Shown one piece after another: positions 1 to 6,705 of a DNA stretch of 26,707 bases (positions are counted from its first letter, which is position 1; each line of letters opens with the position of its first letter). The stretch spans positions 2,503 to 29,209 of the forward strand of contig DGTK01000001.1 of NCBI GenBank assembly GCA_002393735.1, in the 5' to 3' direction. The translations under genes were made by a program, and so were the position numbers. Below the pieces are notes generated by a model. The model did no database searches. It was not told the DNA's origin and saw nothing but the letters and a program-made list of their open reading frames with translations. The DNA is from Lachnospiraceae bacterium UBA4338 (GTDB lineage Bacteria > Bacillota > Clostridia > Lachnospirales > Lachnospiraceae).

Positions 1-20
1 TTCGAGCCCTGTAGGTCCCA
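1..20 (+). tRNA. 3' end of a tRNA (isotype unknown, truncated by window edge)
   Basis: The first seven bases (TTCGAGC) fit a T-loop. They are followed by five bases for the 3' side of the T stem (8-12), seven for the acceptor strand (13-19, AGGTCCC) and an A discriminator at 20. The 5' acceptor strand would have to read GGGACCT. No CCA is encoded. The anticodon lies outside the window, so the isotype cannot be named. It lies 21 bases before tRNA-Leu, which suggests a tRNA cluster. Confidence 0.7.
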
Positions 21-41
21 TTCACCTAAGCAATTAGGTAT

Positions 42-128
42 GCCGGCGTGGCGGAACTGGCAGACGCACAGGACTTAAAATCCTGCGGGACTTATACTCC
101 CGTACCGGTTCGATTCCGGTCGCCGGCA
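42..128 (+). tRNA. tRNA-Leu, anticodon UAA
   Basis: A complete class II tRNA. The acceptor strands GCCGGCG (42-48) and CGCCGGC (121-127) pair perfectly, with discriminator A at 128. The anticodon stem CAGGA/TCCTG (69-73, 81-85) encloses the loop CTTAAAA, giving anticodon TAA at 76-78, which reads the Leu codon UUA. A long variable arm (about 86-103) and the T-arm with loop TTCGATT follow. The long variable arm and A discriminator are both expected of tRNA-Leu. The 3' CCA is not encoded and must be added by the CCA-adding enzyme. Only about 14 bases separate this gene from the folded leader of the infC operon. Confidence 0.97.
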
Positions 129-141
129 TTAAAAGAAGTAG

Positions 142-270
142 AGTATCCACTCTCACCCTACAACATAAGGTTCGTAGGCGTTTGATATTTTTTAATAATA
201 TTTCATAGTGCTAAAAAGCAGAAGTGTTATTTAAGATGCAGAGTGGATATTTACATATCTGCTTTTTTTA
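142..270 (+). promoter_or_regulatory. L20-leader-like attenuator of the infC-rpmI-rplT operon
   Basis: A structured 5' leader with a long-range helix (144-153 TATCCACTCT with 240-249 AGAGTGGATA, perfect 10 bp, extendable through a G-U pair at 143/250 and an A-U pair at 142/251), a small internal hairpin (157-161 with 174-178), and a terminator (213-222 with 258-267). The terminator's 5' arm lies inside the long-range helix and its 3' arm lies outside, so the two helices cross: they must be mutually exclusive or form a pseudoknot. In Firmicutes such as Bacillus subtilis, infC-rpmI-rplT leaders bind free ribosomal protein L20, which promotes premature termination. Assignment to that class rests on position and architecture, not on a covariance search. 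Confidence 0.65.
213..269 (+). terminator. Regulated terminator in the infC leader
   Basis: AAAAAGCAGA (213-222) pairs perfectly with TCTGCTTTTT (258-267), and the run of T continues to 269. The 35-base loop contains the 3' strand of the long-range leader helix. The motif GCAGA occurs again at 238-242 and could compete for the terminator's 3' arm. The position upstream of the infC ribosome binding site makes it an attenuator rather than an operon end. Confidence 0.65.
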
Positions 271-297
271 TTGCAACTTATAGTTTTTATACATTAG

Positions 298-315
298 TAG
301 GAGGGTACAACTATT
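298..315 (+). promoter_or_regulatory. infC Shine-Dalgarno and AUU start codon
   Basis: TAGGAGGG (298-305) is a strong Shine-Dalgarno sequence whose AGGAGG core lies 8 bases before the ATT codon at 313-315. The in-frame TAG at 298-300 closes the frame, leaving only four codons before the ATT, and no ATG, GTG or TTG lies in frame before 394. The RBS spacing and the full-length IF3 N-terminus both select ATT. Confidence 0.85.
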
Positions 316-816
316 AGCGATTATTTTATTAATGAGCAAATCAGAGCTAAAGAGGTCCGCGTCTTAGACGAGGAAAAGAATCAGTTAGGTGTTATGTCTT
401 TTAAAGAAGCTCTTGCTTTGGCAGAAGAGAAGGAGATGGATTTAATTCTTATTTCCCCAAATGCCAATCCACCGGTTTGTCGTATTGCTGATTACAGCAA
501 GTTCAAATATGAACAGAATAAGAAAGAAAAAGACAACCGTAAGAAGCAGAAGCAGCAGGAGACAAAAGAAATCAGATTATCACCTAATATCGATACTAAT
601 GATATTAATACTAAAGTTTCAGCTGCAAGAAAGTTCCTTACCAAGGGCGACAAAGTTAGAGTTGTTCTTCGTTTCAGAGGTAGGGAGATGGCCCACATGG
701 CAGAAAGCAAACACATTCTTGACGACTTCGCAGAAGCACTTACAGACATCGCTTCAATAGAGAAAGGTGCTCAGACAGAAGGAAGACAGATTGCAATTGT
801 TTTAGCTAAGAAGTAA
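313..816 (+). CDS. infC: Translation initiation factor IF-3 (AUU start)
   Basis: IF3 binds the 30S subunit, keeps it apart from 50S and checks initiator tRNA and start-codon pairing. The first ATG, at 394, would give only 140 residues and remove most of the N-terminal domain. Reading from ATT at 313 gives 167 residues beginning M(I)SDYFINEQIRAKEVRVLD, the family's normal N-terminus and length. The N-terminal domain covers about residues 1-75, a Lys-rich linker (KYEQNKKEKDNRKKQKQQ) follows, then the C-terminal domain with KVRVVLRFRGREMAH. infC genes in Escherichia coli and Firmicutes are known for AUU starts, because IF3 disfavours such codons and so represses its own synthesis. It is the first gene of infC-rpmI-rplT, behind the attenuator at 142-270. 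The call is certain and the start is very likely. Confidence 0.97.
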   Translation: MSDYFINEQIRAKEVRVLDEEKNQLGVMSFKEALALAEEKEMDLILISPNANPPVCRIADYSKFKYEQNKKEKDNRKKQKQQETKEIRLSPNIDTNDINTKVSAARKFLTKGDKVRVVLRFRGREMAHMAESKHILDDFAEALTDIASIEKGAQTEGRQIAIVLAKK

Positions 817-850
817 TTAGGTAATTTATGATTTAAGGAGGAATATAATC

Positions 851-1048
851 ATGCCAAAGATGAAAACAAGCAGAGCTGCGGCAAAGCGTTTCAAAGTAAC
901 AGGAACTGGTAAACTTAAAAGAAACAAGGCTTACAAGAGCCATATCTTAACAAAGAAGTCAACAAAGAGAAAACGTTCTCTTCGTCAGTCAGCTATTACA
1001 GATGCTACAAACGTTAAGAACATGAAGAAGATTTTACCTTATATTTAA
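851..1048 (+). CDS. rpmI: 50S ribosomal protein L35
   Basis: A 65-residue, strongly basic protein of the large ribosomal subunit. The N-terminus MPKMKTSRAAAKRFKVTGTG and the following Lys-rich KLKRNKAYKSHILTKKSTKRKR stretch are typical of bL35, and the length is normal. The ribosome binding site AAGGAGG lies at 835-841. It sits between infC and rplT, the canonical order, with a 34-base gap after infC and 21 bases before rplT. Expression is expected to follow the upstream leader. Confidence 0.98.
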   Translation: MPKMKTSRAAAKRFKVTGTGKLKRNKAYKSHILTKKSTKRKRSLRQSAITDATNVKNMKKILPYI

Positions 1049-1069
1049 TAAGAGAGGAAGGAAGATACA

Positions 1070-1426
1070 ATGGCAAGAATTAAAGGTGGCTTAAATGCTA
1101 AAAAGAAACATAATAGAGTATTAAAGCTTGCGAAGGGCTATAGAGGAGCCAGATCAAAGCAGTATCGTATCGCAAAGCAGTCAGTAATGAGAGCTTTGGC
1201 TTCTTCTTACGCAGGCAGAAAAGAGAAAAAGCGTCAGTTCAGACGTTTATGGATTGCTCGTATTAACGCAGCAGCAAGAATGAATGGTTTATCATACAGC
1301 AAGTTTATGTATGGTCTTAAACTGGCAGAAATCGATATCAACAGAAAGATGCTTGCTGATTTAGCTGTTAATGATGCAGAAGGTTTTGCAAAGTTAGCAG
1401 AAATCGCTAAGGATAAAATTGCTTAA
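1070..1426 (+). CDS. rplT: 50S ribosomal protein L20
   Basis: A 118-residue bL20 protein, needed early in 50S assembly and contacting 23S rRNA. The N-terminal MARIKGGLNAKKKHNRVLKL and LAKGYRGARSKQYRIAKQSV segments form the long basic extension, and the globular part contains RRLWIARINAAARMNGLSYS. Length and sequence are ordinary for the family. In Firmicutes L20 is also the repressor of its own operon through the leader RNA, which fits the attenuator at 142-270. The gene ends the operon, and a terminator follows 25 bases after the stop codon. Confidence 0.98.
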   Translation: MARIKGGLNAKKKHNRVLKLAKGYRGARSKQYRIAKQSVMRALASSYAGRKEKKRQFRRLWIARINAAARMNGLSYSKFMYGLKLAEIDINRKMLADLAVNDAEGFAKLAEIAKDKIA

Positions 1427-1451
1427 TTGATTTTGATAACTAAATTAATGC

Positions 1452-1483
1452 CTCCTTCACGTAATGTGGAGGAGGTTATTTTC
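1452..1483 (+). terminator. Rho-independent terminator of infC-rpmI-rplT
   Basis: CCTCCTTCAC (1452-1461) pairs with GTGGAGGAGG (1467-1476) over 10 bp with one G-U pair and a five-base loop, followed by TTATTTT. It separates the ribosomal operon from the dipeptidase gene. Confidence 0.85.
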
Positions 1484-1506
1484 TGCAAAATTGCTCGAAC
1501 AAATGT

Positions 1507-1534
1507 TTGCAAAATCTGCCGGCTGTGATATAAT
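1507..1534 (+). promoter_or_regulatory. Predicted sigma-A promoter of pepD
   Basis: An extended -10 element (TGATATAAT, with TATAAT at 1529-1534) lies 16 bases after a weaker -35 (TTGCAA, 1507-1512). It falls between the rplT terminator and the pepD ribosome binding site, where a promoter is needed. Confidence 0.7.
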
Positions 1535-1563
1535 AATATTACTTCAAACAAAGGAGAACGAAT

Positions 1564-3018
1564 ATGGGCAATACATTAGATACTTTGGAACCGAAAGAGG
1601 TATATAGATTTTTTAAGGAGATTAGTGCCATTCCAAGACCGAGCCATCATACTGAGAAGATAAGTGCGTATCTGGAGCATTTTGGCCTTGAAAGAGGGCT
1701 TTATACAAGAAGGGATGACTTAGGCAACGTCGTAATTAAAAAAGAGGCTTCAGAAGGCTTTAAAGATAAAGAGCCGGTTATTCTCCAGGGTCATATGGAT
1801 ATGGTGGCTGTAAAGACTCCTGACAGTGCTGTGGACCCATATAAGGACGGGCTGGACCTGCAGGTTGAGGATGGTTATCTCTATGCCAAGGGTACTTCTT
1901 TGGGTGGAGATGACGGTATTGCAGTGGCTTTCATGCTGGCGCTTTTGGATGGCGGTTATGAACTTCCGAAGTTGGAATGTATTTTTACAGTAGAGGAAGA
2001 AGTTGGCATGGATGGAGCACTTGGTCTTGATATGTCAGATATAGAAGGAAAGGAATTAATCAATATTGATTCAGAAGTAGAAGGAATTCTTACCCTGGGC
2101 TGCGCCGGTGGCATAAGACTTAATGGTAAGTTTAAGCTTGAGAAGGAAGATACATATTCAGGAAAGATTACTAAGATTAATATTTCCGGACTTAAGGGCG
2201 GTCATTCAGGTATTATGATTCATCTTGGAAGAGCCAATTCCCATAAACTTATGGGCAGAGTGCTTAAGGTTTTGGAAAATGAGGGAGTAGATTACAGATT
2301 AGTAAGTATTGAAGGTGGTGAGAAAGATAATGCCATTGCGAACAATACTACTGTGAAACTTGTGATTAAGGCTGGTGAAGATAAGTTACAGGATATTATC
2401 AGGAAATGCGAAGATGCATTTAAGAAAGAATATGAAGGAATAGAAGATAGTATCAAGGTTAATGTTTCATCTCAGGAGGCAGAGGATACAGTTTATTACA
2501 ACAAGGCTACAGCTAAAAGAATTGTGGATTTCCTCAATATTGTTCCCGATGGCGTAATCAAAATGTCCGAAGATCTTCCGGATATGGTGGAAACATCCCT
2601 TAATATCGGAACCATTGTAATGGAAGATGACTATATAGTTACAGATCAGCTTTTAAGAAGCAATGCAAAGGCTGGCAAGAAAGAAATCCTTGATGCGGTT
2701 TCAAAATGCATACAGGATGTTGGGGCTGAAAGCGTAGTATTCGGAGACTGCCCTAACTGGGAATATCGTAAGGATTCTCCACTTAGAGAGAAGATGGTTA
2801 GAATATTTAAGGAAGAATATGGATATGAGCCAAAGCTTGAAGTTGTGCATGCAGGCTTGGAATGCGGCATATTCTGCGATAAAAAGGAAGATTTGGACCC
2901 GGTATCCATAGGCCCTAATATCCTGGATATTCATACAGTAAAAGAGAAACTTGATATAGAATCCGTAAACAGAACATGGAAATATTTATTAAAAATACTA
3001 CAAGATGTGGAAGGTTAA
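1564..3018 (+). CDS. pepD: Aminoacyl-histidine dipeptidase (PepD, peptidase family M20)
   Basis: A zinc-dependent cytosolic dipeptidase that cleaves X-His and other dipeptides, used in peptide nutrition and turnover. The 484-residue length matches the PepD branch of M20. Visible metal-site motifs are QGHMDMV (His77, Asp79), SLGGDDGIA (Asp116, Asp117) and FTVEEEVGMDGA (Glu144-Glu146). The lid region has GLKGGHSGIMIHLGRAN, and near the C-terminus are VVHAGLECGIF and LDIHTVKEKLDIES, all typical of PepD. AAGGAG at about 1551-1556 supports the ATG at 1564. It has its own promoter and no close partner gene. No clear terminator follows before the nrdD control region. Exact substrate range cannot be read from sequence. 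Confidence 0.93.
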   Translation: MGNTLDTLEPKEVYRFFKEISAIPRPSHHTEKISAYLEHFGLERGLYTRRDDLGNVVIKKEASEGFKDKEPVILQGHMDMVAVKTPDSAVDPYKDGLDLQVEDGYLYAKGTSLGGDDGIAVAFMLALLDGGYELPKLECIFTVEEEVGMDGALGLDMSDIEGKELINIDSEVEGILTLGCAGGIRLNGKFKLEKEDTYSGKITKINISGLKGGHSGIMIHLGRANSHKLMGRVLKVLENEGVDYRLVSIEGGEKDNAIANNTTVKLVIKAGEDKLQDIIRKCEDAFKKEYEGIEDSIKVNVSSQEAEDTVYYNKATAKRIVDFLNIVPDGVIKMSEDLPDMVETSLNIGTIVMEDDYIVTDQLLRSNAKAGKKEILDAVSKCIQDVGAESVVFGDCPNWEYRKDSPLREKMVRIFKEEYGYEPKLEVVHAGLECGIFCDKKEDLDPVSIGPNILDIHTVKEKLDIESVNRTWKYLLKILQDVEG

Positions 3019-3093
3019 AAAAATAACAAATGGCTCAAAATGGCACTATTTCGGACTAGTCAACATAAAACATAGGAATAATTTTGGTGTAAA

Positions 3094-3109
3094 CCACAAG
3101 ATATAGTGG
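3094..3109 (+). promoter_or_regulatory. NrdR box 1 (upstream of the nrdD promoter)
   Basis: CCACAAGATATAGTGG matches the known NrdR box, written in this orientation as ACACAAGATATWGTGT, at 14 of 16 positions. It is the core of a palindrome with ACCAC/GTGGT arms (3093-3110). It lies 40 bases upstream of the -35 element. NrdR is the ATP/dATP-sensing repressor of ribonucleotide reductase genes. Confidence 0.85.
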
Positions 3110-3149
3110 TTGATTTTAAAAAATATTCAAATATATTGTATTTTTTCTG

Positions 3150-3178
3150 TTGACATCTATATGGGAATGTGGTAGTAT
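3150..3178 (+). promoter_or_regulatory. Predicted sigma-A promoter of nrdD
   Basis: A perfect -35 TTGACA (3150-3155) and a -10 TAGTAT (3173-3178) are separated by 17 bases, predicting a start near 3185. NrdR boxes lie on both sides of it. The untranslated leader would be about 97 bases and contain boxes 2 and 3. Confidence 0.85.
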
Positions 3179-3190
3179 AGCAATACACGA

Positions 3191-3206
3191 CCACAAGATA
3201 TAGGGT
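3191..3206 (+). promoter_or_regulatory. NrdR box 2 (just downstream of the nrdD start site)
   Basis: CCACAAGATATAGGGT matches the NrdR consensus at 14 of 16 positions and shares CCACAAGATATAG exactly with box 1. It covers about +7 to +22 of the predicted transcript, where bound repressor would block promoter clearance. Confidence 0.85.
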
Positions 3207-3222
3207 TTTGAAATTTTGCAAA

Positions 3223-3238
3223 ACACTATATTAAGCGT
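3223..3238 (+). promoter_or_regulatory. NrdR box 3 (weaker, paired with box 2)
   Basis: ACACTATATTAAGCGT matches ACACWATATCTTGTGT at 12 of 16 positions. Its start is 32 bases after that of box 2 (16-base gap), close to three helical turns, the usual arrangement of paired NrdR boxes. The right half is degenerate. Confidence 0.65.
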
Positions 3239-3281
3239 AATAAATATTAAGAAATAGTTCTGTAATGGGAGGATTAAGAGA

Positions 3282-5666
3282 ATGTTTGCAGTTATTAAGA
3301 GAGACGGAGAGACAGTTGATTTTAACATTAGCAAGATTAGCAATGCCATTATCAAGGCATTTGATGCTACATCTGTTAATTACACAGATGACATTGTTCA
3401 GCTTCTTGCATTAAGAGTTACAGCTGATTTCCAGGAAAAGGTTGAAGATGGCATGGTTCATGTGGAAGATATCCAGGACAGCGTCGAGAAAGTATTAGAG
3501 CAGGCCGGATATACAGAGACAGCCAAGGCATTCATCCTTTATCGTAAGCAGAGAGAGAAGATGAGAGCCATGAAGTCAACTATCCTTGATTATAAGGATG
3601 TTGTAAACAGTTACGTTAAGGTTGAAGACTGGAGAGTTAAAGAGAATTCAACTGTTACTTACTCTGTAGGTGGTTTGATTCTTAGTAACTCAGGTGCCGT
3701 AACTGCCAACTACTGGTTATCAGAAATCTACGATGAAGAAATCGCAGAGGCACACAGAAATGCTGATATCCATATTCATGACTTATCAATGCTTACCGGA
3801 TACTGCGCAGGCTGGTCACTTAAGCAACTTATTAAAGAAGGTTTAGGCGGAATCACAGGTAAGATTACATCAGCTCCTGCAGCTCACCTTTCAGTTCTTT
3901 GCAACCAGATGGTTAACTTCCTTGGTATCATGCAGAACGAATGGGCAGGCGCTCAGGCATTCTCATCATTTGATACATATTTAGCTCCTTTCGTTAAAGT
4001 TGATAACTTATCATATGACGAAGTTAAGAAGAGCATCGAAAGCTTCATTTATGGTGTTAATACTCCATCCCGTTGGGGTACACAGGCTCCATTTACAAAT
4101 ATCACATTAGACTGGACAGTTCCTAACGACTTAGCTGAACTTCCTGCAATCGTTGGCGGTAAGGAAATGGATTTCTGCTACAAGGATTGTAAAGAAGAGA
4201 TGGATATGGTTAACAGAGCATTCCTTGAGACAATGATCGATGGTGATGCAAACGGAAGAGGATTCCAGTATCCAATTCCTACATATTCAATTACTAAGGA
4301 ATTTGACTGGAGTGATACACTTAATAACAGACTTCTCTTTGAGATGACTGCTAAATATGGTACACCATACTTCTCAAATTACATCAACTCAGACATGCAG
4401 CCTTCAGATGTACGTTCAATGTGCTGCCGTCTCCGTCTTGACTTAAGAGAACTTCGTAAGAAAACAGGTGGTTTCTTCGGTTCAGGTGAGAGTACAGGTT
4501 CTGTAGGTGTTGTAACAATTAATATGCCAAGAATTGCATATCTTGCAACTGATGAAGCAGATTTCTTCAAGAGACTTGATCATATGATGGATATCTCAGC
4601 AAGAAGCTTAAAGATTAAGAGAGGCGTTATCTCAAGACTTCTTGAAGAAGGATTATATCCATATACAAAGAGATACCTTGGAGACTTCAACAATCACTTC
4701 TCAACCATCGGTTTAATTGGTATGAACGAAGTTGGTCTTAATGCCAAGTGGCTTGGTGAAGACATGTCAAGCGTGAAAACACAGGAATTCTCAAAGAAAG
4801 TTCTTAACCATATGAGAGACAGACTGGTTATTTACCAGGAACAGTACGGTGACCTTTATAACTTAGAGGCAACTCCTGCTGAAAGTACAACATACAGATT
4901 TGCTAAGCATGACAGACAGAGATATCCGGATATCAAGACAGCAGGTCATGAAGGAGATACACCATACTATACCAACTCATCACATCTTCCTGTAGATTAT
5001 ACAGTAGATATCTTTGATGCACTTGATATTCAGGATGAGTTACAGACATTATATACATCAGGTACAGTATTCCATGCATTCCTTGGTGAGAAACTTCCGG
5101 ACTGGAAGGCAGCAGCAAAGCTTGTTAAGACAATTGCTGAGAATTACAGATTACCATACTATACAATGTCTCCTACATATTCAATTTGCAAGGAACACGG
5201 ATATATCTCAGGTGATCAGAGAACATGTCCTACATGTGGCGCTGTAACAGAAGTATACAGCCGTATCACAGGATACTACAGACCAATTCAGAACTGGAAT
5301 GATGGCAAGACTCAGGAATACAATAACAGAACTGAGTATGAGATTGATAAGTCACATCTTAAAGTTCACCAGGGCGCAAGATTATCCAATTACGAGAAAG
5401 ATCCTGATGCATCCTGCTCGAAGTTAGCTGATGGCTTACATCTTTTCACCACAAAGACATGTCCAAACTGCAAGAAGGCTAAAGAGTTCTTGGAGGGCAT
5501 CGAATATGATGTAATTGATGCTGAAGAGAATATGGAATTATCCAAACAGCTTGGCATAATGAGTGCACCTACACTTGTAGTTGTTGACGGAGACAAGATG
5601 TCCACCATTATAAATGCTTCTAACATCAAGAAATATATAGATGAAAATATAAAAGCTATGGTATAA
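3282..5666 (+). CDS. nrdD: Anaerobic ribonucleoside-triphosphate reductase with C-terminal glutaredoxin-like domain
   Basis: Class III RNR, which makes dNTPs from NTPs with an oxygen-sensitive glycyl radical. An ATP-cone allosteric domain fills residues 1 to about 92. The catalytic domain carries LTGYCAGW (Cys175), RSMCCRLRLD (Cys381-Cys382, the thiyl-radical region) and GGFFGSGESTGSVGVVTINM. Near the end, Cys636, His639, Cys649 and Cys652 look like the zinc site, and RITGYYRP places the glycyl radical at Gly664. The usual protein ends soon after. Here a linker leads to a domain of about 80 residues (711-794) with TTKTCPNCKKAKEF (CPNC at 727-730) and a SAPT cis-proline motif at 761-764, as in glutaredoxin/NrdH. 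This built-in redoxin probably supplies electrons to the active-site cysteines (inference). The activase gene nrdG is not adjacent. Three NrdR boxes flank the promoter. Confidence 0.97.
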   Translation: MFAVIKRDGETVDFNISKISNAIIKAFDATSVNYTDDIVQLLALRVTADFQEKVEDGMVHVEDIQDSVEKVLEQAGYTETAKAFILYRKQREKMRAMKSTILDYKDVVNSYVKVEDWRVKENSTVTYSVGGLILSNSGAVTANYWLSEIYDEEIAEAHRNADIHIHDLSMLTGYCAGWSLKQLIKEGLGGITGKITSAPAAHLSVLCNQMVNFLGIMQNEWAGAQAFSSFDTYLAPFVKVDNLSYDEVKKSIESFIYGVNTPSRWGTQAPFTNITLDWTVPNDLAELPAIVGGKEMDFCYKDCKEEMDMVNRAFLETMIDGDANGRGFQYPIPTYSITKEFDWSDTLNNRLLFEMTAKYGTPYFSNYINSDMQPSDVRSMCCRLRLDLRELRKKTGGFFGSGESTGSVGVVTINMPRIAYLATDEADFFKRLDHMMDISARSLKIKRGVISRLLEEGLYPYTKRYLGDFNNHFSTIGLIGMNEVGLNAKWLGEDMSSVKTQEFSKKVLNHMRDRLVIYQEQYGDLYNLEATPAESTTYRFAKHDRQRYPDIKTAGHEGDTPYYTNSSHLPVDYTVDIFDALDIQDELQTLYTSGTVFHAFLGEKLPDWKAAAKLVKTIAENYRLPYYTMSPTYSICKEHGYISGDQRTCPTCGAVTEVYSRITGYYRPIQNWNDGKTQEYNNRTEYEIDKSHLKVHQGARLSNYEKDPDASCSKLADGLHLFTTKTCPNCKKAKEFLEGIEYDVIDAEENMELSKQLGIMSAPTLVVVDGDKMSTIINASNIKKYIDENIKAMV

Positions 5667-5671
5667 TTAAG

Positions 5672-5709
5672 AGCGTCAGGCTACAATGGTCTGACGCTTT
5701 TCTTATTTT
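5672..5709 (+). terminator. Rho-independent terminator of nrdD
   Basis: AGCGTCAG (5672-5679) pairs perfectly with CTGACGCT (5691-5698) around an 11-base loop, followed by a T-rich tract (TTTCTTATTTT). It starts five bases after the nrdD stop codon, so nrdD appears to be transcribed alone. Confidence 0.9.
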
Positions 5710-5756
5710 GTCATACTCAGGCAGAAGAAAAAATAAACCAGAAGGGAAAGAATGAT

Positions 5757-6677
5757 ATGATTACTAAATTGTTAAATGAGATTCAAAAGAAGGATGCGCC
5801 TATTGTTGTGGGCTTAGATCCAATGGAGAAGTTTATTCCAACTTACATCAAGAAGAAAGCTTATGATGAATATGGTCAGACTTTAAAAGGAATATCTGAA
5901 GCAATTTATGAATATAACAAAGGAATAGTTGATGCTGTATGTGATCTTGTTCCTGCTGTTAAACCGCAGATAGCAATGTATGAGCAGTTCGGTATTGAAG
6001 GACTTATGGCATACAAGAAGACAGTAGATTACTGTAAGTCAAAAGGCCTTATTGTAATTGGTGATGTCAAAAGAGGAGATATCGGTTCCACATCAGCGTC
6101 TTACGCAGTTGCTCACCTTGGCAAGGTTAAGGTAGGAGATGAACTTATTCCTGTATTTGATGAAGATATGGCAACAGTTAATCCATATCTTGGTACTGAC
6201 GGCGTTAAGCCTTTCGTAGATGTATGTAAGGCTGAAGATAAAGGTATCTTCGTACTTGTTAAAACATCCAATCCAAGCAGCGGTGAATTACAGGATAAGA
6301 TCTGTGATGGAAAGCATGTATATGAACTTATGGCAGAATATGTTAATAAGTGGGGCGAGGATGTAATGGAAGGCAATTACAGCAATGTTGGTGCTGTAGT
6401 TGGTGCAACCTATCCTGAGGTTGGTAAGGCATTAAGAGAGATTATGCCTAAAACTCTTATCTTAGTTCCTGGCTATGGTGCTCAGGGTGGTAAGGGTGCT
6501 GACCTGGTTCACTTCTTTAACAAGGATGGTCTTGGTGCAATTATCAATTCTTCAAGAGGAATTATTGCAGCATATCAGTCAGAAGCATATGCTTCATATG
6601 GTGAAGAGAATTATGCTGATGCTTCAAGGGCAGCAGTTATTGCAATGAAAGAAGATATTAAGTCAGCACTTAAATAG
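5757..6677 (+). CDS. pyrF: Orotidine 5'-phosphate decarboxylase (long type)
   Basis: Converts OMP to UMP, the last step of de novo pyrimidine synthesis. The 306-residue length, IVVGLDPMEKFIP near the N-terminus and VIGDVKRGDIGSTS (Asp103, Lys105, Asp108, the DxKxxD catalytic set) indicate the longer subfamily rather than the short form of about 240 residues. A phosphate-binding VPGYGAQGG segment lies near the C-terminus. ATG at 5757 follows GAAGGGA at 5741-5747; another ATG five bases upstream is out of frame. The gene follows the nrdD terminator and leads a cluster with pyrE 28 bases downstream. I see no convincing promoter between 5710 and 5740: TTGTCA at 5708-5713 has a poor -10 partner. 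No pyrimidine attenuator was recognised. Confidence 0.97.
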   Translation: MITKLLNEIQKKDAPIVVGLDPMEKFIPTYIKKKAYDEYGQTLKGISEAIYEYNKGIVDAVCDLVPAVKPQIAMYEQFGIEGLMAYKKTVDYCKSKGLIVIGDVKRGDIGSTSASYAVAHLGKVKVGDELIPVFDEDMATVNPYLGTDGVKPFVDVCKAEDKGIFVLVKTSNPSSGELQDKICDGKHVYELMAEYVNKWGEDVMEGNYSNVGAVVGATYPEVGKALREIMPKTLILVPGYGAQGGKGADLVHFFNKDGLGAIINSSRGIIAAYQSEAYASYGEENYADASRAAVIAMKEDIKSALK

Positions 6678-6705
6678 TCAGAACTTATTTTAGGAGGAAG
6701 AAATA

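Noticed and set aside
93..98. TATACT inside tRNA-Leu as a promoter for the infC leader
   Set aside because: It lies in the variable arm of the tRNA, and no -35 element is found at 17 bases (70-75 reads AGGACT). Coincidence is more likely.
394..816. infC starting at the first ATG (140 residues)
   Set aside because: It removes conserved N-terminal residues, and there is no ribosome binding site in front of it. The ATT at 313 has an excellent one.
5708..5736. Promoter for pyrF (TTGTCA with AAATAA)
   Set aside because: The -35 is fair and the spacing is 17, but the -10 shares only two of six bases with TATAAT. The true pyrF promoter is not visible to me.
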